Translations under genes and position numbers: made by a program
Assembly: GCA_002150815.3 (NCBI GenBank)
Contig: NDFF03000013.1
Location: 558,001-622,000, forward strand
Source: Grammothele lineata
Taxonomy: Eukaryota > Basidiomycota > Agaricomycetes > Polyporales > Polyporaceae
Length of the DNA stretch: 64,000 nt
Direction of reading: 5' to 3'
Shown here: in pieces, positions 44,891 through 64,000 of the stretch
Layout of the letters: every line of letters begins with the position of its first letter
How positions within the stretch are numbered: the first letter of the stretch is position 1
Notes under the pieces: model-generated
What the model was told of the DNA's origin: nothing
Databases searched by the model: none
What the model saw: only the letters and a program-made list of their open reading frames with translations

Positions 44891-45825
44891 TGCGAGTTGT
44901 CCTTGCAGGAGTCGGGGACCGGGGGTGCGCGTCGGGTGGGCCAGCTGGGGGAGGTAGCACGAGGCCTGCCGCAAGTGCGCGCGCAGTCTTTATCTGCGGG
45001 CGGGGCCATGGGGAGCGGGAGGGAGGAGAGCGGGAGACGAAGCGAGAGCCCGAATCAGATGACGACGAGGAGCACGTTCGTCTGCGACGACCGTCGCAGC
45101 GAGCGCGTTCCTAGCCGGCACAGCCGCCCGACGTCTGCTAGCGGCTGCTAACACGCGACAACCGTCGGCCCGCGGCACGCCCTCGTCCGCCCCGCCGGCC
45201 GCGGCTCCTCCCGGGTCCGCACACCGCTCGCCGCACCCGCCCTGCTTGCGCCGGCTCTTCATCCACGTTTGTCGGTCTCTGACCAGCTTTCTCCTCCTAT
45301 CGTCCGCCCACTCGTCTGAGAGCAGGACCGCTCGTTTTCCCGCTCAGGTCCGACGAATTGCCCTCAGCCACAGGGCACAATCGAGTCTCGGACGAAGCCG
45401 TCGACCGTACCGAAGAACAGAAACTTCTGCACGAGGAGTTCGAGACGTAGCAGGCGTGTGTTCATTCCAAGGCATGTGTCTAAAAAGATACAACAGAGAT
45501 GCGTATGACCAGTATACACGGACGAAGATGAAGCGAGAGTCATGATGGAAAGGAACGGGGGTTTCGCGGCGTAAATGTAATCGGAAGGGTCCATGATGCT
45601 ATGAAGACAGGAGGGGGACATCGACGGCGGTGAGCATACATAATGTACATAATGATACTACAACAGGCGGCTCGCGCCGCAATGCGCAGCGAACGCAGAA
45701 CATATTGCTACAGACACGTGCACCATACCAGGGGTGGGCGAAAGTCGAGACCTTGATCCGAAGTATACCGAGACGAGCCACCAGAGTGCACGAGAAAGGA
45801 GGGGCCGAGGGCGGCGGCGGTGGCT
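44891..45825. other. Phosphatase promoter and transporter 3' flank
   Basis: About 930 bases between two minus-strand genes. The left half, next to the phosphatase start, is GC-rich (about 44900-45240); the right half follows the transporter stop and is closer to even composition. Frames there are Arg and Ala rich shadows of GC-rich DNA. No gene supported. Confidence 0.4.
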
Positions 45826-48627
45826 TTATGACCACTGCGTGGGCCCGATGGGCACGTCCGTCACGAGCAGACGCGGCATCCCGAGCGCGTCGAACGTGTT
45901 CTGCCACACGAGGTTGCCCCACCAGTTCAGGGTGACCCCGCCGTTCGCGTACTGGAGCGCGAAGAACACGAGCACCGCGCCGAGCGAGACGCCGATGTCC
46001 AGGCCCGCGGAGAGGATGTAGTTGAAGCGCAGCCACCAGCGGAAATGGTACTTGCGCACGAACCACTGGAAGAACGCGCCGACCATCGCCCAGGACGAGT
46101 AGTTGATTCCCGTTGCAGGCGGCAGCTGCGCGAGGCCCGCGAAGCAGACCGGGATGTTGACGTACCGCCAGAACGAGGTCGGGTAGCGGCGCGCGAGCAT
46201 GTAGAAGGGGACGGGGAGGATCGCGCCGATGAGGAAGAAGTACAGGACCCAGTTGTACCTGGAAGAGATATCAATGAGTACACGGATGGAGAGTAGATTG
46301 AAGCGAGGACTACTCACGGGGCACCAGGGCTGAAAAGGCGATGCGGACCAATACCACCCCAGATAATGCCTGCGGTAGAGAAGGTCGTGACATCCAGGCA
46401 GAAGAAACCGTCCTTTTGCGTAGGAGAGCAAAAGTCCTCGATGTTCGCAAACTGCCACTCCTGGACGCCGATCGCGACGAAGCAAGTAATAATCGACGCG
46501 AACAGCTGTGCCGCGAACATCACGCGCGGCGGAATCTTCTGGTAGTGACCAACCTTGAGGTTGTTGAGCAGCGCGAGCGCCTGGTACATCGGCACGAACG
46601 TCATCGTCTTGAACACCATCGAGCCGAGCGGTTGCCCGGGGAGCACGTAGCCCGCGATGAGCTCGCCGAGGACGTTGATCCCGAGTAGCTGGTTCGTGAT
46701 GGCGCGCACGATGCCGACGGGGATAGTGAACGCGAACGCGATGACGATGCAGAGGATGAAGGCCCAGACGGGGAATTGGGTGGGGAAGATCTCGATCGCG
46801 ACGATGCCGAAGACGAAAGTGACGAGGAAGAGGGCTCCGTACCACCATCCGGGCACTTCGGAGTAGACAGACATCATGCGGGAGTGGACGTCCTTCTCGT
46901 CACGGACCGTGCGGCGGAACTGGCGGACAATATCATGCCTGTACCAGACTGAGAGTGTTGTCAGTGACTAGCTCGTGGGATATGAGCCAAAGTTAACTCA
47001 CGGAACGTGTGGACGACAACGGCGGTGATGACCGCGAATTGAGTGCCATACGCAAGCATCAGGGTCGTGGACAAGAAGAGCGGCGAGTAGCTGCGGTACT
47101 TCTCCACGTCAAAAAGGCCGTCGGGGGTGATGACGGCCGAGATGTTGTAGGGCAAACCGAGGTTGTCGAATGCGCCCGCAGACGAGATGGGGAAGTACGC
47201 CGTGTTGAGGAAGTTGGTGACTGTGATCGCCGTCAGCCGAGTGGTACAAGACACTTAAGGGCGTACTTACAGTACATAATGGGCGCAATGAACCAGTAGA
47301 CAACAACAAACATGATGAAAATGTTGAGCTCAGTCCACCACTAGATAGCGCCGACGTCAGACATGTAAGAACGGAAACACTAGTAGTGGACGTACGGGAG
47401 AAACCAATGGGCTTCCGAGCCAGGAGATCATCGACCAGTCGAAGGTCAGGAAGCCAAAGCCGAGACCCGTGTTATACCCGAACAGCGTGTTGACAGTCTG
47501 GTTCTGCGGCGCGATCCAGCAGACCCAGCTGAACATGCTAAGGCCGGTGAACAGGAACCCGGGAATGAAGTAGTATAGCGCGCTGGCGACAGCGACGATG
47601 AGGAAGAACTTCGTGCGCGAGATGTGCTTCGTCTCGACCTTCGCCCAGTTCTTGTTGAGCGTGTTGATCAGCGCACAGCTCACGAGCGCCGACGGCCAGA
47701 TCATGCTCGAAGGCCAGACTAGGAACGAGCGAGCGATGCCGGCAAACGAGAAGCCGATGAGCTGGGAAGAGAGGGCAAGGAGGAGCTGGTAACCGGCGCT
47801 GGGGCGTTGGTTGAAGAACACGCGCTGCGACAGGAAGATCGTTGAAGCGTAGACATCGGCGTAAACGGCGTTGGCCATCATGGTGATCACAGTGTGCTCC
47901 TTGACGCTAAACGGGCCAGGGTTGAACGACCAGACAAAGCCAAACGTGTTGAACTTCCTCTTCGGGAGCGTCCATTCGAGGAACTTGCCAGCTGGGAGCG
48001 CAATGAGCTGGATGATGAGCGCGCTAATGGATACCGAAGGCCCTACAGGGGGTGTGAGTTTGAATAAGCCACTCCAAACGAAAAGATCGTCTTACAGCGG
48101 GTGACGAAGAAGTGGTTCAAACCGGCAAGAACGGTGGACATAATAAAGCCCAAGAACCAACTGAAGAGAACAGTCAGACACATATGCCATCCTAGATGCG
48201 CGTAGGTACTCACACTCGGAAGGTGTTAACAGGCATGGAAGGATCGTCATAGTTGGGTACTGCAGCCCTGACTTCGGCGTAGGGCGAGTCTCTGCAAGGC
48301 ATCATCAATTACATGCCATGTGTAGCGTGAGCAGTAAGTGACTTACTCGTTTTGGAGAGCAGCCTCGCGGAGGTCTACCTTCGAAGCACCATTGCTCGAC
48401 TCGTAGCGCGACGAATTCTCGATATCAGAGGAGCGAATGGACTTCTCCTCCCATGATGACCGGTCGCCTACGAACGTCGTCGTCGTCGCGGTGGGAGAGG
48501 GCGCTTCGTAGTCCCAGTTCGGGTCATTGAAGTGATCATCGATGTCTTCGGGGACGTCGGGAGAGTCATTGCGCCTATGAAAGAGGCTCGGAAGAGACTG
48601 GGCCATGTTCACCGCCGTCGAAGACAT
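45826..48627 (-). CDS. Oligopeptide transporter, OPT family
   Basis: Proton-coupled uptake of small peptides (tetra- and pentapeptides, possibly glutathione) at the plasma membrane. The N-terminus (MSSTAVNMAQSLPSLFHRR) is a long polar cytoplasmic segment. Exon 2 carries the family opening SPYAEVRAAVPNYDDPSMPV and NTFRVWFLGFIMSTVLAGLN. Membrane segments follow throughout, for example FFLIVAVASALYYFIPGFLF and EVPGWWYGALFLVTFVFGI. The signature GHYQKIPPRVMFAAQLFAS is present, as is the C-terminal NWWGNLVWQNTFDALGMPRL. The gene has about nine exons with introns near 50-60 nt; the protein is about 780 residues, normal for the family. The stop is at 45826. No key motif is missing. Regulation is not visible, though such genes often respond to nitrogen source. 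Confidence 0.93.
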
Positions 48628-49457
48628 GGCAGCAATAGGTTAGGGAGGTAAAACAAAGTCGAAGAGAGGGGGGAGGTGGCGGGGAACGACGGCGGGAACG
48701 GTGCGGTTAAGAGGGACGCAGTGCGTCGTCACGAAGAGCGCCGCCAGCTATTGTCTGGCGCATCGGCTCTAGCCAAGACACATCCGTGGTCGTCAATCTG
48801 CACGGAAAGAAGCCGCGCTCGGGACAGGTCCGTGCGGATGTCTGTAGCAAGACAATAGGCCGTGTGATCAGCTATCAATATAAGACACGCATGCCCCGAA
48901 AATGCCCCTGACCTTCTGGCCAACACACATGGAAAATACCGCTAGTACTTCGAATCGACGCTCCAATCTGTGAGCTTGTTCCGGGATTCGAGGGGCTCAG
49001 AGTCTCGAGGCCGAAGGACGTTCCGCCTTTTCAACACTCCCAGACATCTCCATTTTTGCATCCGTGCCAGATTTGGTGCCGGAGACAACCCGTAGATAAT
49101 CCACGACTTTGATGCAAGCGAGTCGTCCATGACTAGAGCCGGGCCTGGCGTTATTGTGAATGTCATTCGAGAAGGAGCTCCGAAGCCGACGCAAGACAAT
49201 AGACCGGCGTCTAAAGCGACTCGCGGCCTCCGATATGCCTAAGCGCCTGCTTCGTGGGGAAACGGATATAAGTAGGTTGTGACTTGACTCTGTCTTGACA
49301 TTGGTATCACTTAATTCGAAGGGGTATAAGCTGTTCTACTCCGTTGGGGACACGGATCATGAAGAAAGCTTGGTGAACAGATGTAAGAAGATCCGTAGAG
49401 TACTGATACATGAGATTACATCCAGAAAGCGCGAAAGCAAGTGAGGCAAAGAGATAT
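48628..49457. other. Transporter promoter and BEACH gene 3' flank
   Basis: About 830 bases. The left part is the leader and promoter of the OPT gene; the right part follows the BEACH gene stop. Small overlapping frames occur at 48729-49199 on both strands, without domains. No gene supported. Confidence 0.4.
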
Positions 49458-57143
<7,686 letters not shown>

Positions 57144-58241
57144 GGCGCGGAAGGAGAGATATGTCTGGACGAGCTACCAGAGTTCCAGGGTTCAGAATGT
57201 CGAGCGCATCGCAGCCGGGAGGGGATGGTCGTTGAGGAAAGGTGGCAAGAGTGCCTTGCTTGCTTCAGCCACTAGCTTGGGCACGACAGAGTGATGCCGC
57301 ACATCATCATGCGTCTCTACAACCGGTGCAGGCGCGTCAAGGGCGCCGTGATCTACCGACTCGCCCGTTTATTCCGTTCGGTTCCGTGCTATCTACACTT
57401 TGTACAAGTTCGACGTCGAGTGGGACGCCCTGCGCGACGCGCCAGGATCCCGACCAGTGGCGGGCATGCAGAGGTCGCGAAGCGCGAGCGCGGGTGTATA
57501 CCGTACCGAACCCTAACCTAACACGCGTCTGCGTGCTTCAACAGTTCAACGCGTCTCATTAGAACGTCGTGCCGCACCGCTACTACAACGTCGCAAGTAC
57601 CAGTTGCAAGGGGGCCGTCTCCATTGGAAACGTCCATGGTCTCTCGCGACTACAATGATATGTATCTCCGCCATACGGACGAATGCGCTCTCTCCCTGTG
57701 ACCGCGTCGAAAGCGGCGGACCAAAAGTCACGTTGGTTACTCAAAGCCCATTCTCAGAACTGCCGCTTTGCATACCGTGTTTACAGCAAGTTTCGAATGA
57801 TAATCTCGTACGACGTACATGAACGTATTCACTGTGTCACTATGGTGTCAACGACATTCTCTGGCGCGCATAAACCACTTCGAGACGGTGAGTAAGATCC
57901 CATCTATCAGGTGAATTGCATAGCGAAGAGTCAATCCGTCGTTTTAGGCGAGCTCGTGAAGCTTCACTGACACAAGATCGACTTGGCAACTTCGCGTGTG
58001 CTTGTCTCATAGATGTATATGCCACTTTGGACATCCATTAGTTATTTCCAGACACGGGCATTCACTCAGGTATTGAAACTTCTATCTGCATTTAGTGTGG
58101 ATGCGCGACATCTGCCAGTGTCAATAAACTGAACTCGGTATGACGATATCTTTCCACAGGCTACTCTTCCATCCAGAAATGTACTTAATCCTGCTTCCCC
58201 ACTCTCTCGGACCCTCGGCGTCCCCCCCATCGTCCTCTGCC
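57144..58241. other. Divergent promoter region
   Basis: The BEACH gene (-) and the glutaminase gene (+) point away from this 1.1-kb gap, so it should hold both promoters. Plus-strand frames at 57242-57562 and 57604-57895 are Arg-rich or short and have no domain. A small CCCTAACCTAA stretch near 57510 is too short to be telomeric. Confidence 0.45.
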
Positions 58242-61200
58242 ATGCTCTCATTTTCACACTGGGCCCTGCTGTTCGCGATTGCTGTCCGGGCTCATGCGAC
58301 CGCGCAAACATTCTTTCCCGCCGGTATTCCACTTGCCATACGCTCGCCGTACATGAATGTCTGGCACAACTCGACAAATACCAGCGCACCGTTGCCGTTG
58401 TCGTCCCCTGGATTCTGGAATCTGGTCGGTGGCTCTTGGACGTCCCGTTCGGACATATCCTAACGCATCGTCCAGAACCAGGGTATGGGATGGCGAGGCA
58501 TCATTCGCGTTGACGGCGTAGCATACTCCTGGATGGGCGACGGTCAAGCTACGCCGAAGATTGCGACCGTTACAAGCGTGCAGATTACACCCACGAGGAC
58601 GATATATCTCATGGAGGCGGGGCCGATGAACCTCACCATCACATTCCTCTCTCCCGTTGAGGTAAGTTCAAATGTTGGTTTCTAGTGAAATGCGGTTAAC
58701 AGCCGACCCTCCGCCCGCGCTCATGAACAGCTCAATGACTGGGTTAAGCAATCTTTACCATTCTCCTATGTCTCTGTGGAAGCCGCTTCGCTTGACGGCT
58801 CAGCACACTCTGTGCAGCTCTACTCCGCGATTACTGCTGGTGAGCGACCATGCTTAAACCGGCACTGTTGGTAGACGCTGAAAGTAGGCCAGAATGGATC
58901 TCGGGTGAGGGAGGGACCCTCGTGAGATGGACAACGCAGAAGACGGAGAGCAGTATGTACCACAAAGTGGCACTCACAAACCCAGTACCCTACGTTGAGG
59001 TTGGAGACCGCGCGGAAGATGGCGCGGCATATTACGCAGTACCTGTGGTAAGCCACTTACTTCCTCGGCATAACTCTATGTGATTTATGAAAGATCCTTC
59101 GGCAGCTTCAAGGTTTGACATGGCAGATTGACAAAGAAGAAGTAGTTCGCCAGCAGTTCATTAATCATGGCGCTCTCACGAACACGACGTCCGACGTGTT
59201 CGGACCCATTTCGATGTGATATTCCATCCCTCTGAACGACAAACCGGTTGGCTGACAAAACCGTCTCGTACAGAGGCATGGACGTCTTTGCGTTCTCGAT
59301 CGACATAGGAAACGTCATGTCCATGAATAACCCTGTGACGTGGTCTGTGGGCTACGTCCGGGACCCAAGTATACGTTATATGACGGTATCTGGTGCATCC
59401 CAAGCTCGTAGGCCGTATTTCACTACTCGATACTCAGAAATATCGTCTGCAGTGAGTAGCCGGCCGACCCTCCTCAGATCAACTTCCGAACAGATGACTC
59501 TATCGCGATACAGATCGACGCGTTCGTAGGGGGCTTTTCTGCGGCCAACGATCGCGCCGTGGCATTCGACGCGAAGCTCATTGCTGACGCAAAGAATGTT
59601 TCGCCTGAATACGCCGACCTTATCTCCCTTGCGACACGACAGACGATAGGCTCTTTTGATATCACCGCACTGGCAGACGCACAAGGAAATGTCAATGCGT
59701 CTGATATCAAGATATTCATGAAAGACGTAGGCGGGAGCCAGTACGTGACGTTGACCGTCGTAATCCAAGTATGACCAGCGTTCATCTGAGACCCGGTAGG
59801 CGCACCAATCCAGTCGAGAAGATGTACGCCGCCTGGCCGGCCCTTCTCTATCTGAACGCATCCCTGTGCGGACCCATGCTGGCACCGCTACTCGAATCTC
59901 AAGACGCACGGGTTGACCAGGCGTATGCGTCGCCTGACCTAGGTTGGGTTCTCCGTTATCATCAGGGCGTCTTGTGCTGACCTCTGGCAGGTACAGCGTA
60001 TCCTGCTGCGTCTATTGGGGTTGGAATGCCGACAATGGGTATTGAAGGTGATTCGCCGTAGCTTATGTTCTCCCAGAGGGGCCACTGACTAGATTACTTA
60101 TAGAGACCAGTAACATGCTCATCATGATGTATGCCCACGCACGAGTTACTGGGGACGGGTTGCTGCTTGCCCAGCACGTACGGAGCTCCACGATTTTGAT
60201 CAGACACAGATCTACTGACCACTATTCGACAGTATGATCTTGCGAAGCGTTGGGCAGATTACCTTGTCCCTAACACTCTATCACCCAAGGCCCAGTGCGT
60301 ACACGGTATCAAGTTATTCTCCATCTTCCTGTCTTACCCAGCTGCAGAGCGACCGCGGACAACGAAGTGAACGACAACATCGCGAATCTCGCGCTGAAGG
60401 GGATCATTGGGGTGAAGGCCATGGCTGAGATTAGCCGCGCGCTGGGTCAAGATTCCGACGCGCAGACGTACGACGTGAGTTCGCGAGTCCTCTTGATTTA
60501 TTCAAAGCTCAACGCCCATGCATATTGACATAGGGACACGCGTCGACACTCGTAGACTCATGGCAATCTCTGGCGCTCTCCTCGGATGGGTCGCACATCT
60601 TGGCAGTCTATGGAGGCGCCTCATGGTCGCTATCCTACAACCTGTATGCAGATCGCCTGCTAGGAACCAATCTCGTGCCTCAATCGGTGAGATGATTGTC
60701 GGGGCGCTATTTACGGACGTCTCTCATTGTACTGTATGAACAGGTCCTCACCAGCCAAACGCAGTACATCGGAGAAGTTCTCTTCCCGATAGGTAAGCTG
60801 TCCCCCTCCCTCGACGGGTAGCACTCGATACTCCATGGTACTGACAACCGTTTCATAGCGCCTATGTTCGGTCTTTCCATAGACAGCAGGTCGGGACGAG
60901 GGAGCAGCATGGGTAGGATATAATATTCACTTCTCGCTTCCTAACGTCTGACGACATGATGCGGCTTAGCATGGCTCTTATTCACGGCTGCCGTCATGAC
61001 CGACCAAGACGTGCGCGACGGGCTGTTGCAGCGCGCCTGGGCGAAGGCAAACTTTAACGGCACCAAAGGCGCGTTCTGTGACCACTTTGACGACGGATCT
61101 GGGCAATGCGGCGATCCCGCCAAGTGAGTAGTATCGGAATGCGCCCTCGACACTCCGCGTTCTGACCGCCAACATGAAGCCCTGGCGTCGGTGGGATATT

Positions 61201-61907
61201 CTCTCTCTTAGCCTTGACGTACGTAGTCGCCTTTCCACCTACCAGATCATCCTAACATACTTTACTACAGCCTTTCGAACACGAGCATCAGCACTGCTGG
61301 GCATGGCAGCAACGGACAAGGCACGAACGACGGAGGTAACACAGACACAGGCAGTACACCCACCAAGACGCATATCGGCGGGATCGTCGGCGGGGTAGTC
61401 GGCGGCCTCTCGGCGGTTGCAGTCATTGTCGGTCTGCTCCTCTACTTCCTCAAGCTCAGATCCCGGCGGAGCCATCGCATGCGCGTTATGGAGGAGTTAG
61501 AAACAAAATCGATCGAGGTCGTGAAAGCGTCGCGCCCTTCAAAAATGACCCTCAACGGGTCCGACTGGCAGACGGACAGTGTGTCACCGACGGAGATACC
61601 CAGCCCATACCGACCGTTCTCCACCACGGGAGTATCATTGGACAATCAAGACGTCTCGGAGCACTTTTCGGACTCTGGCATAGTTGACCGAGCGCCTTTG
61701 GCGGCGTCCGTCCAAGTACACCCATCCGGCACAGGATCTACTACTAGCGGTGTGCTCTCTATAGGACCTAGGTCAGATCGATCCGGATCGGCCTCGCTAT
61801 CGCCGACGGAGGTTGGTGGGATTAGGGCAGAAGTGCAGGGGCTACGTTCGACGATTCAGCAGCTTCACGCGATACGAGACGAGCGGCCTCCGGAGTATTC
61901 GGCTTGA
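58242..61907 (+). CDS. Glutaminase A-like protein with C-terminal membrane anchor
   Basis: Extracellular glutaminase of the GtaA type, releasing ammonia from glutamine (family knowledge). The start MLSFSHWALLFAIAVRAHAT is a signal peptide, followed by FFPAGIPLAIRSPYMNVWH, the family opening. Further exons give GMGWRGIIRVDGVAYSWMGD, the EWISGEGGTLVRW region, DVFAFSIDIGNVMSMNNPVT, RTNPVEKMYAAWPALLYLNA, AAYPAASIGVGMPTMGIE-like residues, MLIMMYAHARVTGDG, YDLAKRWADYLVPNTLSPKA, DNEVNDNIANLALKGIIGVK and ANFNGTKGAFCDHFDDGSGQ. The last exon has a Gly/Ser/Thr linker, a membrane helix (GGIVGGVVGGLSAVAVIVGL then LLYFLKLRSRR) and a cytoplasmic tail of about 150 residues ending RDERPPEYSA. The gene has about 14-16 exons; several borders between 59050 and 61130 are approximate. 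The membrane tail is longer than in Aspergillus GtaA. Confidence 0.85.
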
Positions 61908-62308
61908 AGGAATGTTCGTGTAGGAGAATGCATAGCACGCAACGGCGAGTGTGTGGAAACTAGCGAGATCTAGCTTGGACCGTATTTCTTGTAGTACAGA
62001 GTCGTACGACACGGCCATCTTTTACGCGGTATTCTAGTCGCAAGCCTCTTCAAGAATCTCAGCGAAAACATTCCAAGAGAACTGGAACGGACACTTTCAA
62101 CGAGAAATTTTGCAAAACCGACCACGGCTTTTTCGACGACAACCGAGAACAGGCTGTCCTTATCCGCGTCGTCCAATGTTCAATAATAAATACTAGTAGC
62201 TAGTCGTGAGTAGGTATTACGCGTCATTTTATACAAATACTAGATCGTTGCGGAAGGTGAACACTATCTACAATCTGACAAGGAATCCACTCGAACCGAC
62301 GACGACAA
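61908..62308. other. Convergent 3' flank
   Basis: About 400 bases between the glutaminase stop (+) and the 2-oxoglutarate dehydrogenase stop (-). Both 3' untranslated regions must lie here. A minus-strand frame of 68 codons (61970-62176) is not supported by any domain. Confidence 0.45.
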
Positions 62309-64000
62309 TCACTGCGTGAAGGCAGCGGCAAGGAACTGCTCGATCTGCTTCTTGTGGATTGCCTTGCTACCAGTCGCGACGGAGCTCGTCGGCTCACGTC
62401 CGGCGTACAGTGGGTACTTGCCCTTGTGGTGCTGCGTCTCATTTGCCGCGGTGAGGATACGGGGGCCAACGTAGGTCCACGCGCCATTGTTAAGGGGCTC
62501 CTCCTGGCACCAGAGCAGGTCCGCGTTGGGGTACTTGTCGAGGTGGGCCGTGACCTGAAGGAATACTATCGTCAATGGGATTGCAAAATTATTGGTTGCA
62601 GAAGGGCTTACAAGATCGTAGGGGAAGGGAGAGATCTGCTCGACTCTGCTGATCACGACATCGTTGATGCCCTTGTCCTCACGCTCCTGGAGGAGAGTGT
62701 GGTAGACCTGGCCTGTAGGCGCGTGCAAATACATCAATGTCTTTTCGCTGTAGTATTTTCAAGAAGCTACACACCCGTGCAGAGAATGTGGCGGCGGACG
62801 TTTTCGGGAGCGACCATGTTCTCAGGGTGAGGGTCGGGGATGTAACGCAGGAAGTGCGTGTCCTCGGTCATCTCCGAAAGGTCGGAACGGGCCTTCGGGT
62901 GACGGAGAAGAGACTTGGAAAAGAAGCAAATGAGCGGCTTGCGGAAGTCACGGTGGATCTGGCGACGGAGGACGTGGAACTAGAGACTCAAGTCAGTATT
63001 ATTACTCTGAACATTTGAAAGAATGTCACCGACGTAGTTGGCAGGAGTCCTGAGCGTATACGGCATGAGCTATGAAGAATTGATAACTCATAAAGCAGAC
63101 TTACGTGGGGTAGACGATCTGCATGTTGCAGTCCTGGTGCTGCCTCTCGATCTTCTCAGGCGAGGGGAAGATGTGCGGGTGGTCGTCGCAGAGCTGGAGG
63201 AACCGCTCAATACGGCCGCTGGAATGCTCGGGGCCCTGGCCGTCGAAGCCGTGGGGCATGCTCATGACGAGACCCGTGCGTTGGAGCCACTTGCGCTCGC
63301 CGGAGGCAATGAACTGGTCGATGATGCACTGCGCGTTGTTCGCGAAGTCACCGAACTGGGCCTCCCAGATGGTGAGCGCGTCGGGGGAGACAAGGGAGTA
63401 GCCGAGTTCGAAGCCAAGGGCACCGAACTCGGAGAGCGACGAGTTGCAGACCACGAAACGGGCCTGGTTCGAGCCAAGGTCGTTCAGAGGAACGTACTGC
63501 TGCTCATTCTGCTGGTCGTGGATGACGGCGTGACGCTGGGAGAAGGTACCACGCTCGACATCCTGGCCGGACACACGGACGTGGATCTTCTCCAAAGCGA
63601 GAGTACCGAAGGCGAGCGCCTCGGCGGTAGCCCAGTCGATGTTCGTGCCCTCCTCCACGGTCTTGCCGCGGTTCGTCAGAATACGAGCGAGGTTGCGGTG
63701 AGGGGTAAAGCCATTAGGGAAGGACGAGATAACCTTGCCAATGTGCTTGAGAGTGTCCTCCTCAGCGCCAGTCGGGCGGGTGGGGAGCGTCTTCTCAGCC
63801 AGCTCTTTGGGCGACGGGAAGCCGGGCCAGGACGCCGACAGCCACTCCTTGCTCGACGGAACATAGTCCTTGGCGCCAGAGGCGGCCTTCTCGAGCATGC
63901 CCCAGACCCACTTCTTGTGCTCCTCAATGTCCTTCTCGGTAAAGGTGCCGCGCTCGACGAGGAACTTCGAGTACTTGGTCAAAGTAGTGGGCTGTTTCTC
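62309..64000 (-). CDS. KGD1: 2-oxoglutarate dehydrogenase E1 component, C-terminal part
   Basis: Thiamine diphosphate-dependent E1 subunit of the mitochondrial 2-oxoglutarate dehydrogenase complex (TCA cycle). Only the C-terminal half is in the window; the frame is open to base 64000, so the start lies outside. Read leftward: [98 protein letters not shown] and [20 protein letters not shown], all typical transketolase-type core segments. Then CNMQIVYP, a 16-nt exon (63034-63049) adding [24 protein letters not shown], and, after the last intron, the C-terminal domain ending [10 protein letters not shown] at 62309. Introns are at 63050-63104 and 62980-63033, with others near 62740 and 62560-62605. 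No lesion is seen. Confidence 0.95.

Noticed and set aside
46341..46688. Plus-strand frame opposite the peptide transporter
   Set aside because: Arg/Glu/His-rich antisense shadow of a clear OPT gene; no independent support.
57500..57525. Telomere-like CCCTAACCTAA
   Set aside because: Only about one and a half units and surrounded by ordinary promoter DNA; not an array. A similar short match near 34345 is also chance.

Overview
This window looks like nuclear DNA from an agaricomycete basidiomycete. The genes are dense and split by many short introns (about 50-60 nt, GT-AG). Coding exons favour C or G at third positions. Several families are typical of mushroom-forming fungi: two DUF6533 membrane proteins, a DUF6697-like protein, an F-box protein with divergent leucine-rich repeats, and a GtaA-type glutaminase. 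A polypore-like fungus is my inference; no rRNA, tRNA, CRISPR array or recognisable complete transposon was seen.

Layout. 0.6-2.5 kb: DUF6697-like gene (+). 3.8-5.7 kb and 7.5-9.4 kb: two DUF6533 paralogues pointing at each other, with triosephosphate isomerase (-) between them. 9.4-12.6 kb: no convincing gene. 12.7-14.2 kb: mannose-6-phosphate isomerase (+). 14.3-15.9 kb: F-box protein (-). 16.2-17.0 kb: four-helix membrane protein (-). 17.5-18.7 kb: SAM-dependent methyltransferase (-). 19.8-25.8 kb: a very long, mostly disordered protein with an F-box-like segment (+). 43.1-44.9 kb: phytase-type histidine acid phosphatase (-). 45.8-48.6 kb: oligopeptide transporter (-). 49.5-57.1 kb: BEACH-WD40 protein (-). 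58.2-61.9 kb: secreted or membrane-anchored glutaminase (+). 62.3-64.0 kb: C-terminal part of 2-oxoglutarate dehydrogenase E1 (-), running off the window.

The unusual part is 26-41 kb. It is a gene-poor stretch in which I can assemble a tandem array, all on the minus strand, of small multi-exon genes. Each encodes a beta-rich fold like the N-terminal OB fold of replication protein A large subunit (RPA70N), followed by a separate last exon encoding a short charged coiled coil. Five copies read as complete (26.5, 30.0, 35.0, 36.9 and 38.9 kb). One is broken by a stop codon (32.6 kb), and at least three patches look like decayed remnants. They are strongly diverged from each other. I know of no described system of this form; the assignment rests on reading exon joins and motifs by eye and needs profile searches and transcript data.

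The genes outside this island are mostly metabolic or trafficking housekeeping functions (glycolysis, mannose metabolism, TCA cycle, vesicle traffic) mixed with nutrient acquisition (phytase, peptide uptake, glutaminase). There are no operons; neighbouring genes are independent transcription units.
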